This document shows positions 11,529 through 23,581 of a DNA stretch of 64,000 bases, piece by piece. A program made the position numbers and the translations under genes. The notes under the pieces were generated by a model that saw only the letters and a program-made list of their open reading frames with translations, searched no databases and was not told the origin of the DNA. Position 1 is the first letter of the stretch; each line of letters begins with the position of its first letter. This DNA comes from Copromyces sp. CBS 386.78 (lineage: Eukaryota; Ascomycota; Sordariomycetes; Sordariales; Sordariaceae), in assembly GCA_030685235.1 (NCBI GenBank), contig MU839157.1, positions 124,001 through 188,000 of the forward strand, read 5' to 3'.

Positions 11529-12682
11529 CTACACAGACATCTCCATAGTAATAGTCTTGTGTGGTTCGTACCCCTTGATCACAAAATCTTCCGCCTTCCA
11601 GCCATCAATACTGCCTCCCCTCTCCCTCCTAATCTCCAGCGTCGGGAACTCCCTCGGCTCGCGCTCCAGCTGCGTCTTAAGCGCGTCCACATGGTTGAGA
11701 TAGACATGCGCATCGCCCATGACATGAGTCAAGCTCCCCGGCACCAAATCGCACACGTGCGCGAGCATGTGCGTCAACAACGCGTAGCTGGCAATGTTAA
11801 AGGGCACGCCCAGTCCCATATCGCACGACCGCTGATACAACTGGCAGTGTAAATGCCCCCTTGACTTCTGCTTCTGTGCCTCGTCCCCCTCCTTTGAGCT
11901 CTGTGCCCGTGTCCTCGACCCCGGATACGAAACATAAAACTGCGCAAACATGTGACAAGGTGGCAGCACCATCTGGCTCATATCCTTGGGGTTCCAAGCA
12001 CTCAGGATCAATCGCCTATCATACGGGTTTTTGCGCAGAGTGTCGATGATGCGCTGCAGCTGGTCCACGCCCTGGCCCGTGTAATCGGTGTCGCAATCGA
12101 CGTACTCGGCGCCGAAGTGTCGCCATTGGAAACCGTACACGGGACCGAGGTCGCCCTCTTTGCGGTGCAAGAGGCCGAGCATGTCGAGGAAGGCGCGCGA
12201 GCCGTTGCCGTCCCAGATTTTGACGCCCTGGGAGGAGAGAGTGGTGGAGGAGGTGGAGGCGGAGATGAACCAGAGGAGCTCGAGGAGGACGGCTTTGGTG
12301 AAGACGCGCTTGGTCGTCAAGAGGGGGAGGATCGGTTCGAATGAGTAGGTGGGGGAGGATGGGTCCTCTGTAGGGGAGGAGGGGCGGGAGAGGGCGAATT
12401 TTAGGGGGGTCGGGGCGAAGATGGAGTAGGTGCCTGTTCCTGTTCTGTTGAGGGCGGGAGGGGGTGGTTAGCTTGGCCTGGAAGTGGGAGAGGGGAGGTT
12501 TTGTGAAAGAGGCGGGGATTGAAGGGGAGGACGGCGTACCGGTCTTCACGGAGTTCGCCTTCATCGAGAATTTGGCGGACGAGATCGAGGTATTGGTATT
12601 CTTCGTGACGCTTTGGTGGGTTGGTGGGAGAGGCGGTTTGCGGGTGCGCCGGCGTAGCGGGCTCGGATTTGGTGACTGTCAT
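11529..12682 (-). CDS. thymidylate synthase
   Basis: Converts dUMP to dTMP with methylenetetrahydrofolate, the only de novo source of thymidylate. Exon 1 is 12682-12540 and exon 2 is 12444-11529, with a 95-bp intron (GTACGC donor, CAACAG acceptor). Splicing reads [15 protein letters not shown], the highly conserved N-terminal thymidylate synthase motif, and gives 352 aa. The catalytic Cys is at about 211 in [19 protein letters not shown] (dUMP phosphate-binding Arg region), FNIASYALL and [10 protein letters not shown] are all present. A Lys/Ser-rich insertion of about 25 residues follows the catalytic region ([17 protein letters not shown]), as often seen in fungi. The N-terminal 25 residues are Pro/Thr-rich with no obvious targeting function. 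I chose the ATG at 12682 rather than an upstream in-frame codon because it is close to the first conserved residues (HEEYQYLDL). Confidence 0.96.
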
Positions 12683-13615
12683 TGTCGTGGTTGTTTCCGA
12701 TCGGTTATTGTTTAGTTGTATATGGTATACGAAGTCGCAAGAATATTTAAAAACGGCCAATTGCTTCTCTCCTGGACGGTAAACGGGTTGCGATGATGTC
12801 GATTCTTCCGATCTTGGGTCTGGGGAACTTTTTGGGGGACGCGTTTAAAGCGCGACTCAATTTAGCTGTTGGAGAACTCCACCCCACTATAAGTGGATCG
12901 GTGCCATAGGCACCAGCAGCACGTGCTTTCGCGTCAGCTACCCAAACCCTAACCCTCTTCTTACCGTACTTCCAACTCTTCGGCCAGTTTAGCGTTCAGA
13001 TTGACACAGGGCCTTCTCTAGTAACGCGCCTAATCTTAATAGGGACAACGACACGAGACTGGCAACAAGGACTACTACTGGCCGATGACGGTGCTATGGA
13101 TAATCTAATCTCCAACAACCCCGGAGTGGGCGACCGGCCCCCATCGGACGTACATGTTCACTGATCTAGCTTATGAGGGACATCCTGTTTGGCGTGATGT
13201 ACGGTGACAATTGGCATGGGGAAAGCCGAAGATTCATTGTTCCGATAGAGGTATGCAGTTCGGGAAATTCCCCTTCGGTAACGTGGCATGGCACGCCGAC
13301 AACATGCTCCTCAGAGAATTCTAGTCGACCGCCAGACCCGCAGCGGCTGCTTCAGGGTGGCGAGCTTCCCTGGATCACTACAAATGACACTACACCAAAA
13401 GGCAGTCACTGACAGACGAGTTATTAATTTTTCCTTCTTTCTTTGACTAACCGCCATGAAGGCACATCACTCATGGCCTCACATCTTGCTGAACCAACAA
13501 AAGCCTAACATTCAGCATCTCAAACACCTTCAACATGCCCATCACTAACCCATCCTTTAACATGGTATCCGTACCAACTCAAACAGAAACAAACAATCCG
13601 TCCGTCAACATAAAA
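12683..13615. other. intergenic: thymidylate synthase promoter and ccg-9 3' flank
   Basis: About 0.9 kb. Near 12,919-12,926 is the palindrome GCACGTGC (an E-box core CACGTG), and at 12,944-12,956 a telobox-like AAACCCTAACCCT, both 240-270 bp upstream of the thymidylate synthase ATG. Either could be a promoter element. No coding region is recognised. Confidence 0.45.
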
Positions 13616-16457
13616 TCAAGCAGCAACCTCTGCCTTCTTCTCATGAACTGGCAAGTCCTTTGACTCTGACTCGGACTCCGGCTTCCTCTGCGTAAAGTGT
13701 CTCGGCAACCGGTTCTCTCCTTGGGTGTAGAAATATCCGGCCTCTTCCCTCGCCATGTCGTTCACCCACTTCTCATTACCCTTCAATCCACCCTTGCCAT
13801 TCTTCTCCACGCCGACTTCGGTCCACTTGGCAGCCAAGTAGAACCAGCCGAGCCCGTTACCGACAGTGCCGACCTCGTCGGAAACGCCCGTACGTGCCGC
13901 ATAGCTCATCTTCTTCCAGAGCTCTTCATCCGTGAACAACTCCATCAGATGACTGGCCACAGCACGCCAGTCGCCAGGCGCGACGAGGAAGCCATTGATC
14001 TTGTCCTTGACTTGCAGCGGAATACCGCCGACATTGGAGACGATGACGGGTCTGCCGGCATGCAAGGCCTCGGAGACCTTGACCTCGAAGCCTTCACGAG
14101 TGGAAAGCTGCAACACGACATGGGCATTAGCGAGCAAAGTGTTGATAAGCTGGTCGTTGGGGTTCAGACGCATGACGCTGACGTCCCGGACCAAGTCAGG
14201 GTAGTATGTCTCGAGTTGGGCCATGGTCTGATCGTAGATCAGGGAGGCGTCGGGGTCATCCACAGAACCGTTGCCGCACACGACGAGCTGCGGCACGTCG
14301 GTGATGTTGGCCTTGTCGCAGCGGCGACGGAACTCGGCATACGAGTCGATAACGGTGGGGATGCCCTTGGATGGGTCGAAACGGGCAACCTGAATGATGT
14401 ACTTGCGGGCGGGCCAGTTGAGCTCCGTCATGCGCTGCGAGTGGCAGGCGGCGTTGTACAGATGGCCGTAGTAACCCGAGTCCCAGTGGTTGAGATGCTT
14501 GTTCAGGCCGTCGAGCCAGTCGGTGGTGGCTGGGAAGTAGACGACCTTCTCGCGCGGGACGTTGTGAGGGACGAAAACGGGAATAGGGTGGCTGATGAAC
14601 ATGTCGCAGCCCTGAATGCTGCTCCAAAGGAAATCCCAGATGTCGGCTTGAGGTGAACCAGCCTTGGCAACGAGGTCGCTGCGAATCTGGATGTGCGAAC
14701 GGTAGAGAACGGGGCGGTCAGGGGTATACTTCTTGATTAGGGGGATCAGGCCGGGCATTTGGGGGTCATCAATCACGACGATGTCAGCACCGCCTTCCTC
14801 GGGGGCACACAAAGGACCGCCCTCGGAGAACCAGTATCGGCTGGCATTCTCATTGATCCAGTCAATGATGGCCTGCTTCTCGTCGGCAGAGACGCGCTGA
14901 TCTGGATGGCTGACACCCTGCAAGATGTTGTGGATGTTCTTGGTGATGCGGAAGACACCGGGTCGTGGTTTTGGCACTGGAAAACTGTCAGTTGAGAGTC
15001 TGGCGTTTGGGACAACGGACTGTTCTACTTACCATACCAGGTGAGGTCGACACCCAAGAGACGAGCGAAGCGCACAAGAGCGTGCCGCATAAGAGCGACA
15101 CCACCGCCTTGGGGTGTTGAACTGAAGAAGGCGATCTTGGTCTTGTTGGCACGAAGCTTCTTGGCATATGTCAAAGTGGTTTCCCATGTTGCCGGACTGC
15201 AAGTATCTCTGTGGTTCTGGACGGTGGTTAGGTGGGCGCGGAAGCCAGCATCGGTTTGGACGATGCCTCGGAATCCGACCTGAAGAAGAGGAACGAGGGA
15301 AGGGCCAAAGTTCCTGACAATGTACTGTCAGTCCAATGCTTTTTCTGATGGTAACTGACGGGAAGACTTACATGATGCACTTTCGAGCCATGGAATCGGC
15401 CTGTTCATCGACTCTCTTGACATCCCAGAAGGTCTTTTCCTTGTGCTCATCATCTGGACGCATCACGATGGGCACAATATCCAGCTCGAGCCAGAGCCGC
15501 GAGCAGAGGGTTGGGCTCATGTACTTGAGTGTCGTGGGAAGACCAGCACCGATGAACTTGGAGAAGTTCTCGTGCTCGTACTTTTGCACTTCGGAGATGA
15601 CGTAGTCTGCAATGAGGTCCTCGCCCATTTTCAGGGCGTCATCGAGCTCAATGTGCTTGACCGAGAAGTCAACGAGGTAGATGGTGTCGTGGATGGCCAG
15701 GGCCACAACGGCCGTGTGGTCATCAGCGAAGACGGCAGAGATACCGAGGTAGAGCGTCTATGGGGCGGGGCATCCAATGTGAGTATGGAACGTCGAGGCA
15801 GTCCAAGCAGGCCGTGATAGGTGAAGTACTCACAGTTAGAGCAGGACCAAAGGAACCCTCCTTCTCCACCAGAGTGCTCATCCGGCGCTTACGGTGCACC
15901 GAAGTGCCCGTGGAGAACTTACGCGCCTTTTCGAACGCCATGATTGCGGTTGCGATGGGCCTGAGGCTGTGGTGATGGTGGGCGGCCGACGGGGTCTCGT
16001 AGGTCTGGGTGTTATCGCCGCTAGGATGCACTGAATGACCGGTGTTGGCCTGGTTGTGGTCGAGTTTTTGTTGTTCCTGGAGCTGAGGAGGAATAGTTGG
16101 AAGCTTGGAAGACGTGTGTTGGAGGGATCGTAACACGTCCTCGGAGGAGGAAGTGCTATTATACGCAAGAGTGCCGTCGATGGGGGCTATGGGCGCAGGC
16201 GTGTGGTTGGACAGTGCATCTCGGGCTTGAATCTCACGCTGGACGCCAAGCGAGCCCTGGGGCCCAATGTTGTTCAGCGGACTGGGGCTTTTGGTGCCGG
16301 AGCGTGACGAGGCGTAGTCGGCAGTCAAGCTCGCGGTCGGGTGGCGCGGGGTGGTGTCTGCGAATGGGTCTCGGAAGGTGATGGCGGCGGCGGAATCGTC
16401 GTTCTCGGCCTGTTCGAGCTCCCTGTCAACGCCCGAACTGCTACCACTCCAGGACAT
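13616..16457 (-). CDS. ccg-9: trehalose synthase/phosphorylase, clock-controlled gene 9
   Basis: A GT4-family retaining glucosyltransferase that makes or phosphorolyses trehalose. In Neurospora the orthologous ccg-9 is clock-controlled and needed for normal conidiation. Four exons: 16457-15834, 15757-15372, 15313-15033, 14976-13616. The introns (76, 58 and 56 bp) have GTGAGT, GTAAGT and GTAAGT donors. All phases agree and give 883 aa. The N-terminal ~200 residues are Ser/Thr/His-rich and low-complexity, with a histidine run. The conserved part starts near KFSTGTSVHRKRR. GT4 features include the nucleotide-sugar loop TPQGGGVALMRH, VARFDPSKGIPTVIDSY, and the E-x7-E motif in REGFEVKVSEALHAGRPV. 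The C-terminus is charged. I chose the ATG at 16457 (MSWSGSS) because the upstream in-frame start is only TTG. Trehalose synthesis links it to stress and spore resistance. Confidence 0.94.
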
Positions 16458-18863
16458 TGTACCCAATTGATGGCTTCAGTTCACGTTGCACGGCAGTGGC
16501 CTGTGGTGTGTGCAGCAGTGTTGCTTCCACTTTTTGAATGGTATGGGGAATTATCTTGTTTGGCGGAGGGCGGTGACGCAACACGTGCGGGTGGTGCATT
16601 GCAACTGCATACCTCAAGGTGTACGGGTGACAGAGGGAGAGAGGGGCATCAATCTCACTTTGTCGCTCTTGCTTGGCTGGACCCTCGGGGACCCCTCCTT
16701 CTTTCCCGCCTGGCCATCTTCCATCGATTCTCTCATCAACTTAAGGCGGGGTTCCCCCTTTTCACCTTTACTTTCTGACCCCCACGGCGGCGATACGGAC
16801 ACGGGCATGTGAGGCTGTCTTTCTGTCGTCTCATTCTTCGACCCTGTCTCCTCCACATTGACGCTGAGGCTGGGGGTGTGGTCGTCTGCCATTATTGGTC
16901 ACTGCTCAACTCGTGACAGTTTCGGTTTCCTATTGCAATGACACCGGTCACAAGACAGTAACTCGCAAAAGTTTGCCTCTCTTTGTCCGAGGGCGAGGTA
17001 CCACCTGTGAGACTTGTCAATGGTGCGATCTGAAATTGCCTGGACGGATGTCGATCACTCGCTGCCAAGTCTACGACTCTTTATCGGCGTACGACAGTGT
17101 TACGGCTTTGTATTCCAGGGTCGATGCTGTGTATGGGATGATGTGAGATGTCTGTAACATTCTACTTGGTGTTGCTGGTGACATGCCCAGATGCGGTGGC
17201 AGCTGAGATGGACGCCATCCCACTCGGAGGAGGCATCTCGAAGCTATGAGGGCGGGGTGTTGGATGTAAGCCAAGGAGAGCTTTTCCGGTACAAATTGCT
17301 CTTTGCATGAGATGTAATAGGCACAAAGGTCGATGAAGAGAAGCATCACCGCATCACAACGTGATAGCCGTGGCTTTCCTTGCTGGTCACCCGCAGCATT
17401 CCGGGATGGGTGTTTGGTAGACGAAGCATGTCTCGCGGGGGAAAGTCTGTCGAGCTTCGGCAAACGGGTGATGGTGAGGAGCTGAGGTAGACAAGGAAAG
17501 CCGCCGCACTTACAGTGTTAAGCTCCAAGCTATGTCTACCTAGGATCTGGAGCGTGTTGGGGCGGCGGTGAGGCTGATTTACGGTAAGTCGCCTTGAGTC
17601 GAAGTTGGGTGGTTTCACTAGTGACGCTTGGCAACAGGATGAACTGGTCGTTCTTCTCACTCAAGATAACGGCGCATCTCGTATGCTTTATGGTTGGATT
17701 TTCCAATCCCTTGGCCTTGGAAGACGGTCGCCTCTTCATAATGGATGATGAGCTAGATACCCACTTTTGCCCGTTGTGATGATGTTAACAACAAGCCGGA
17801 GCTCCCTTGGCCCCTGGTTGTTGTGTGCAGATCATGCCTAAGTACCTACCCAATGGGTATCCGTATCCGTAACGGGAACTCGGAACTGGGAACGATGACA
17901 TTCTCGTGCCATCGCTTCCCTGGCACGTGCCTGGCTCGACCTGGGTATTAGTGTAGTGTATGTATTCTTCGGGAAGTTGACTAAGAAAGATGGCTATAAG
18001 TACAAGGCGTCATACGATGAATCTGCTGAGGCCTAGGTAGGTTGTAGCAAGGTGCCGAGTGTCCATCATGAACCAAGCTCGTACATGAAGCTTGGCATTT
18101 TTGTAAATTCGGCCTCAAACCTAATCAAGCCCTCCAACACGAGAATAAGGACATGTCGGGAGTTCATTTGATGTTGAACTCGATTTCCCATGATTGAGCT
18201 AGGCCCTAATAGTGGGGTGGAAGCGTCAGTGCGGGGTGAAAAGAGGGGCACTGCGTCCATGCCAAAGCCGCTATGTAAAGCCGTTGAACCGGGGAAGGCT
18301 TCCGGCGCTTTTTAGCGGCCCAAGCGTTGTTTGTCAGTCGCCATGGATCTCTCTTGTCATTTCAACCGGGGTTTTAACGGCCCGGCACCGGGTCGTACTC
18401 GGGCAGTCGCGCCTTTGGGGGAAGGGCAAGGTTGATTCCTTCCATTTCAACATCCCCTTGGGTCGAGCCATTCCTCGCCGGAATGATAAAGGCAGAAACA
18501 TGTCCAAGTATTCGGCCATCACACGCCTGCTGAGTATCATCCAGGAACACGCCCGTTAGTGTTATTATGGACTTTGGCCTCAACCAACAAACCCAATTCT
18601 CAGATTTGGGCCTTTTCATCCTCGTCAGGACTTGAAGCAACGTCACTTTGTCGGTGCTGCGTAATGTATGACTGTTACGGTTCTCCGGATCCGATAGAGT
18701 CACTCGTCATGTCCTGTAATGAAGTCCTCAATGGCTTCGATCACGCCAAATTTCACGCCGCCCGGTGGTCCCCAAGTCCTCTTCTTGCTCATTTGTTTGT
18801 GAAGCACGAAAAGCCTCAGTTGGGACTTTACAGCAGGCCCCATGAATGCATCCAGCTTCCTAG
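16458..18863. other. long intergenic region, ccg-9 promoter at left
   Basis: A 2.4-kb stretch. The left ~600 bp would be the promoter and 5' UTR of ccg-9. A perfect palindrome GGCACGTGCC lies near 17,922-17,931. Frames up to 145 codons are present but none is recognisable. An upstream first exon for the gene at 18864 must lie here; an ATG at 18,731 (MASITPNF) is one candidate, but its only phase-compatible donor is poor. Confidence 0.4.
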
Positions 18864-20446
18864 CTAATCGGGAAGCCAACCGAGCTCATCTACGCCATAT
18901 TTCTTCAAACCATTACCTCCGAGCGTAGCCAAGATGCCGTGGCCATCTCCTTGACCTGTCGCAGTCTCCGGTTTCATTGGATCACCCATAGAACCTGGAA
19001 GCGCCCTTTTATGGGACCTCTGCGTCGAGCATGTTCCTCATGCTCAAGAGGCCTTACTTGCCGTGTGTCCCCGTTCCCTCAGTTGCACTTACCCGCTCAA
19101 GGCATGTGCTGACTTTGGACTCGAAACCAGGCCCGCATGACAAGAAAGGTTGTCGATGTCGAGCTGAGTGAGGGATTACCCCCTCTGGACATCTCGCCTG
19201 GTGACCTACTGAGTGGTTCTGCCAGCCCTAAGTCCAGCATGACTCTGTCGGAATACCAACATGTCAGGGCCCTGAATCTCCTGGCACGAGATCGAGAGTC
19301 CAAACTGTATCAATACCCGTACACAGGTCTTCCTACTAATAGGCCACGACCAAATTTGAGGGAAAGGGAAACAGTTCTACCTGAGGATCTCTGTTCCATG
19401 CCGGGATGGAGCGATCGCGTGCACCTCGCCATCTAGTCTATAGGACGATAATCGTTGCTGCTGGCCTTGCCGGGGCTTACCAGGCACCCACTCTGAAGGC
19501 AACGGACCCTGAGGCGGACATGTCGCTTATCTTCAAACAAGTGGAATATGCCGAACAACATCCAACCAACTACCCGAAAATGACGGCCAAAGAAGTTGAC
19601 TGGCTAGAGCAGTTCACTATATGCAACATGAGCTCTACACCAGAGGCCGAGGAGGTTGTCTTTGGTCGAGTAGCAAACTGGCTCTTCGGCAACATGCTGG
19701 AAAAGAAGTCTAGCAGAGACGCCGTGGCCTGGCGGTTCGCACACGATCTTGGTCGAGCAACATACTGCCGGAGACTAAGAGACAGCGGACGGGTTTGTCC
19801 CGTACAGTTAGTCCCTAACAGCAGCGGCACTTGGAGTCACGCAGATGCGCATCTTGTGGTGTGGGAATTGATGCAGGTATTCTATTTATTCAAATTTCTT
19901 GAAGAGGATCATCGCATGGTCTACAGGCCTGACAACGGAGATCTTTCGCGGCCCCGCGGACTCGCTGTCTTGGCCGGATCGTACGTGGCTTCAGAGCGTC
20001 AAGCGCCGGACAATTTGTCACCGCCGTTGAGACACCCACGTCCATCGATCTCGGTGTTGCTACCCTGGATTCACGATCGAGGTGAACGTCCAAACAGTTA
20101 TGTTTGGGATCGTACCGGCTACTTTGCCACGCCACCATTAGAGTGCAAGCTTTTTGAGTGTTTTCTCCGCCGTTATTGCAGACAGCGGTTTGACGACGAC
20201 GTTTTTCCAGAAGCCGGGGACTGGAATACCTATACATCCCGAGATCTCTGTCTTCTTGCGAATGAGCGCGTTGGGAGGAAATTCACACGCGAGGCGCCCA
20301 TGGCGTCCAACCTTACTACTGGGTCTAGAACTAGGAATGCGGGGATACTGAAGGATGGTGACTTTTATGACGGTTCTGGGGGATTGACCAGTTGCGATCC
20401 ACCTCCGACTCTGAAATACAGAAAGTTGCAATACTTCCATCACTGA
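18864..20446 (+). CDS. hypothetical protein with F-box-like N-terminus, 5' end unresolved
   Basis: Model of three exons with phase-consistent joins: 18864-19064, 19131-19418 and 19484-20446, 483 codons from the first. The intron at 19065-19130 contains a CTGAC branch site and ends CCAG. The intron at 19419-19483 ends TTACCAG. An acceptor TAG just before 18864 implies at least one more upstream exon carrying the start. The first exon reads GKPTELIYAIFLQTI then SLTCRSLRFHWITHRTW, which resembles an F-box (Leu/Pro-x-Glu-Leu-Ile...Cys-Arg-x-Leu) of the kind that recruits Skp1 in SCF ubiquitin ligases. The rest (EVDWLEQF, RVANWLFGNML, LVVWELMQVFYLF) is unrecognised and could be a substrate-binding region. 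The donors are weak (GTGTCC, GTGCAC), so exact boundaries are tentative. The coding nature of the last exon (321 codons) is the best-supported part. Confidence 0.5.
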
Positions 20447-21173
20447 GTTTGGTTATTGCCTGATGGAGGACACGGTGCACTGTGACCCCAAGGAGCACCG
20501 GCTGGGTAGCTTGGACCCTGGCCGAGATTCACATCGAGGCATAGACGGTACAAGGACTTTTCCAGAACCATGTTCACGGGCACAGTAGCATGACAATGTG
20601 TTTCAGCTCATGGGTTAGGGGAGTTCAAATGAACCAGCTCTATCCATGGTAACTTTGCGTAAGCTTGAATATGACATGGCATTTGGAAGCCAATGCACAA
20701 TTCGATCCAGTTCTCCGGCCATCCATGTCAGTGCCAATAAGCCAGGGAAGAGCTTACCATCATCATATCCGGGCTTGGACCATTAGTCAAGTTTGACCTG
20801 TATCGCTTGTCTCGTCAAATAAACAACACACAGGGTTTCAACGGAGATGCGCGATGGCACCAGCGGTTTCTGACCAAGTTGAATATGGCAGGGTACCTCT
20901 TACGCCTGTGCGAATCAGTCAAGGCGGACCCGAAAGTCCAGATTCTGTCTACACCCGACTGTTGTCGATGTGAATTCATGACCGCACATGTACATGCCGC
21001 TCTTACACCGAACGCTATTTTCCATCATTGACATAGCCCATGTGATCCTCTCCTATCCACATTCATACCACATAGGACAATCTCCAAAAGTCACAAGCAA
21101 GTGCAGAGTAGGAACCACAACACCTTGAATTATTTAACGCCCCCTTGCCACACCCCCAGGTATCTTATCTAAC
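20447..21173. other. intergenic, no gene recognised
   Basis: A 0.7-kb spacer between two convergent 3' ends (the unknown gene at left, superoxide dismutase at right). Only one 74-codon frame is present. Nothing else is supported. Confidence 0.5.
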
Positions 21174-21975
21174 TCAAGCCTCAAACCTCTTAGCAACAGT
21201 CTTCCAGTTGATCACGTTCCAGATCGCCTCAAAGTACTCCGCCTTCCTGTTCTCATACTGCAAGTAATACGCATGCTCCCACGCATCAATACCCAACAAG
21301 GGAACAAAGTTACCCGTAACGGGATCCTGGTTAGCCCTAGTGATAAGCGCCAGCTTGCCGTTCGCAGCCTTATCCTTAGCCAACCACGCCCACCCGGAGC
21401 CCTGGATGCCCGCCAGCGCGGCGTTCATCTGCTTGACGAAGCTCTCGAACGAGCCGAACTCGGTCGTGATGGCCTTGCCGAGCGCACCGTCCGGGTTGCC
21501 GCCACCCTCGCGCGAGGCGGGGGCCAGGTTCTCCCAGAAGAGGGTGTGGTTGAGGTGGCCGCCGCCGTGGAAGTTGAGGGCGGGAGCGACCGAGGTCGCC
21601 TTGGTGAAGTCGCCCTTGGACTCGGCTTCGGCGATGGTGGTCAGGGCCGAGTTGAGGCCGTTGACGTAGGTCTGGTGGTGCTTGGAGTGGTGGAGCTCCA
21701 TGATCTTGGAAGAGATGTAGGGCTCGAGGGCGCCGTAGTCGTCTGTGAGAGAGGGGGGTTAGCTTGGGGTTTCGTGGAAAGCACCATTGGAGATCTTATG
21801 GGCGCGCGGAGGAGGAGAGAGGCTGAGGAGAGGCTTTGTGAGACGGGCGAGACTCACACTGAAGCTCGGGAAGAGTGGCCTTGCCGCGGACAAAGGTAGC
21901 GGCGGGCTTGACGGCGCTGGCGGCGCGCAGAGCGCTGCGGGCGACCGGAGTGGCGCGGAAGAGAGAGGTGGACAT
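21174..21975 (-). CDS. manganese superoxide dismutase, mitochondrial
   Basis: Dismutates superoxide to O2 and H2O2. Exon 1 is 21975-21858 and exon 2 is 21742-21174, with a 115-bp intron (GTGAGT donor, TCACAG acceptor). The join reads LPELQ/YDYGALEPYISSKI, giving 228 aa. The first ~32 residues are Arg/Ala/Ser-rich with no acidic residue, a typical mitochondrial presequence. The metal ligands are His57 (ELHHSKHH), His105 (GGGHLNHTLFW), Asp192 and His196 (GIDAWEHAYY). The NQDP segment and GSGWAWL are typical of the Mn rather than Fe type. It diverges from psf3 across 504 bp. Neurospora has more than one Mn-type SOD gene (sod-2, sod-3); linkage to ccg-9 and pho-4 would suggest sod-3 from memory, but sequence alone does not decide the number. 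Confidence 0.96.
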
Positions 21976-22479
21976 GTTGATGATGGTTTGTTTATCTCGA
22001 GATGCTATGTAGTAGTTAGGTCAATTTATGAGTTCTTGGGATCCGAGAAGTGACACTTTGTAAACAAACGGGACGGCGGCTACCTCGGATGAACAAAGTG
22101 ATTTGGATTGCTGAGTGCGACTATAGGGTTGCAGCTGGCGGAAAGTACCTACCTTATGTTTTCTCTTCCACTTCTGGTACCTATGTATTTACTTATCGTA
22201 ATTAGCTCGGATTCCGTCATAACCCCACTCCGCCGAGATGGGGAAGTGGATGGGGCTTGTTGTGGCTCGACCTCTTCCGGATGGTGGATAAGCCACAGCT
22301 TTAAAGAGGTGTCTTGGCATTGCGGCACTCTTTCGCGTCTTCCACTTCCAGAGCGCGTCTCCCAGAATCGATCTCGACATTCAAGGACGGTTTGGTTTGG
22401 GCCAATTGTCCGACTCAACATTCTCCATCCCATTTCCAAGCGTCAGACTGGCTCTACCGAGGCTACAAAAACCACCACC

Positions 22480-23201
22480 ATGTCATATTACGACATCGAT
22501 GCGATCCTAACGGACGCAGAGGTACCCTCCTCCCCGTCTGACCTCACCCATACCAACGCCAACTAACCCAAAACCCATCCTAGAAAATCCCCTGCACTTT
22601 CCAAATTGACGTCCCCGACCTCGGGTACCTCGACAACCAACCCGGCCACACCCTCAAATCCGGCTCGCGCGTCGCCCTCCCCATCTGGCTGGCCGAAATG
22701 CTCGCCATCGCCAACACCGGCGCCGTCGACATGGACGACCCCTCACAGTCCAGCAAGTCCTTCATCACCTTTGACCTTCCCCCCGCCCTCGGTAACGATG
22801 TCGTTCAGGCTCTAAAAGCCGACCCCCGCTCCGTGCCGCTGCGCGACCAGAGCGCCCACTTTTACGCCCTCGCGACGCACATGATGGAACTATCAGAAGA
22901 GCCGGAGCTGAGCGCAGTGTTGAGGAAGACGTTTGTGTCGAGGGCGGCGGAGATTGCGTTGCATGCTAGGAAGGTGGGTGGGGGTGGGAGCTCGTATCAT
23001 GGAAGAGAAGGAGGAGGAGGGGCAGGTGGGAAGGGCAAGGGGAAGGCGACGAAGGAGGATAATGCGAGTAATTTGGGTGTGGGGGGTGCGGGAGAGGACT
23101 TTTTGAGGGGACTGGATGAGTGGGAGAGGAAGTTGTTTAGGAGTGCGCATGATGGGACGAAGGCGAGTAAGGAGTGGATGGAGAATGTTAAGAAGAGGTG
23201 A
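22480..23201 (+). CDS. psf3: GINS complex subunit Psf3 (DNA replication)
   Basis: GINS (Sld5, Psf1, Psf2, Psf3) joins Cdc45 and MCM2-7 to form the CMG replicative helicase in the nucleus. Exon 1 is 22480-22521 and exon 2 is 22584-23201, with a 62-bp intron containing CTAAC and ending CCTAG. The protein is 219 aa. The N-terminus MSYYDIDAILTDAE/KIPCTF followed by DVPDLGYLD and ALPIWLAEMLA is diagnostic of the Psf3 B-domain and A-domain start. A Gly/Lys-rich insertion (about 155-185, GGGGAGGKGKGK) precedes the last helix, FLRGLDEWERKLFRSAHDG, and is an extension typical of filamentous fungi. The short first exon fixes the start. It shares a promoter region with the Mn superoxide dismutase gene. 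Confidence 0.94.
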
Positions 23202-23581
23202 GTGCGGGAGGGGATGCTGGACTGTTGTTACTGCCACTGGTGCCTCCTCGGTGGTCACTTCATGACAAACCAGCGCTTCGATTTGGGCATCCTTGACGAT
23301 GGCGAGGCTGCGCTTGGGTGCAGTTTACGAAACCAGATCACTGGCGACATTCAAGCTCCTCTACGATGGCTCGAAACCGTGGTTCGGCCAACCTCACAGC
23401 TCAAGGGCAACTAGATACTACGGGAGGAGTGTAGGGCCTTCGGTCGAAGCATCTCCCCTTTCGCAAAGACGCACGGAATTCCCAAGGGACTTGGGCTCGG
23501 TACCTCCCTTGAATGGGAATCGATTGTTGATGGATGGCTAGCTACACTAACCCCGTCACTCGGTATACCGCCCGATCGCCT

